From an uncultured Bacteroidales bacterium (GTDB lineage Bacteria; Bacteroidota; Bacteroidia; Bacteroidales; Bacteroidaceae): a stretch of 41,216 bases of DNA. The notes beneath the pieces are model-generated. The model did not search any database, was not told where the DNA came from, and saw nothing but the letters and a program-made list of their open reading frames with translations. The DNA lies in contig CADALZ010000035.1 in the NCBI GenBank assembly GCA_902788865.1, positions 1 through 41,216 of the forward strand, given 5' to 3'. This document shows, piece after piece, positions 41,170 to 41,216 of the stretch; the stretch's first letter is position 1; each line of letters starts with the position of its first letter. The position numbers and the translations under genes are program-made.

Positions 41170-41216
41170 CCTTATAATTTTTATAATATTTTAATTTTTT
41201 AATTTTATAATTTTTG
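41170..41216. repeat. AT-rich octad tract at the right window end
   Basis: On the minus strand 8-bp units such as aaaattat, aaaattaa, aaaattaa and aatattat can be read. They resemble the octads at 15861-15900 in opposite orientation. The tract is cut by the window edge. Confidence 0.55.

Overview
Most of this window (about 1.33 kb to the right end) reads as a Bacteroidota chromosome, most likely Prevotella-like. Supporting signs are the Bacteroidota promoter signature (TTTG, about 19-21 nt, TAnnTTTG) in front of many genes, little use of Shine-Dalgarno sites, the gene families themselves (M64 peptidase, DUF6249/DUF5056 next to an ECF sigma factor, doubled ExbD, SLC45-type sugar permease, short-lid Adk), and intergenic spaces filled with 7-8 bp tandem repeats. 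The first ~1.32 kb is different: a truncated lipoprotein gene with a good Shine-Dalgarno site and a decapitated EamA/DMT transporter gene, both Clostridia-like. It is joined abruptly to the pheS promoter region, so the left end looks like an assembly chimera or a recent foreign join.

Layout: (1) 1-1.32 kb, foreign-looking fragment. (2) 1.4-4.7 kb, housekeeping genes pheS-nth and pgk. (3) 4.7-7.9 kb, an outer-membrane porin and two tightly coupled genes that look like one split TPR protein. (4) 12.1-8.0 kb, minus strand, kdsC-maf-periplasmic binding protein-SpoIIE-type phosphatase; the last two look like a solute-sensing pair without a transporter. (5) 12.3-17.2 kb, a carbohydrate module: secreted GH2 glycosidase divergent from a LacI-type regulator and an MFS sugar permease. 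(6) 17.2-22.7 kb, nnr divergent from hpt-adk-obgE, then a convergent RsmF-type methyltransferase. (7) 22.7-23.4 kb, a 0.6-kb noncoding region with a remarkable symmetrical array of TGTAGGG boxes at 11-bp pitch, several hairpins and ten heptad repeats. (8) 23.4-26.3 kb, DUF6249-ECF sigma-DUF5056 unit and a phospholipase-D-like protein with a signal peptide. (9) 26.3-28.2 kb, thyA-folA and a convergent Lrp regulator. (10) 28.3-35.0 kb, secreted M64 peptidase, ExbB-unknown-ExbD-ExbD operon, tRNA-Ser(GGA), TatD, a polyprenyl synthetase and TonB. (11) 35.1-39.6 kb, cmk-ispH and pfkA-helicase, each overlapping by 1-4 nt. (12) ilvC on the minus strand at the right end.

No CRISPR array, transposase, integrase or complete mobile element was seen. 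The least ordinary signals are in noncoding DNA: a dispersed 41-bp structured core flanked by inverted heptad tracts (two copies), heptad/octad tracts at many gene junctions, the TGTAGGG palindrome array, and a 22-bp-period repeat before ilvC. Among proteins, the binding protein/SpoIIE phosphatase pair, the split TPR protein and the ECF trio deserve most attention.
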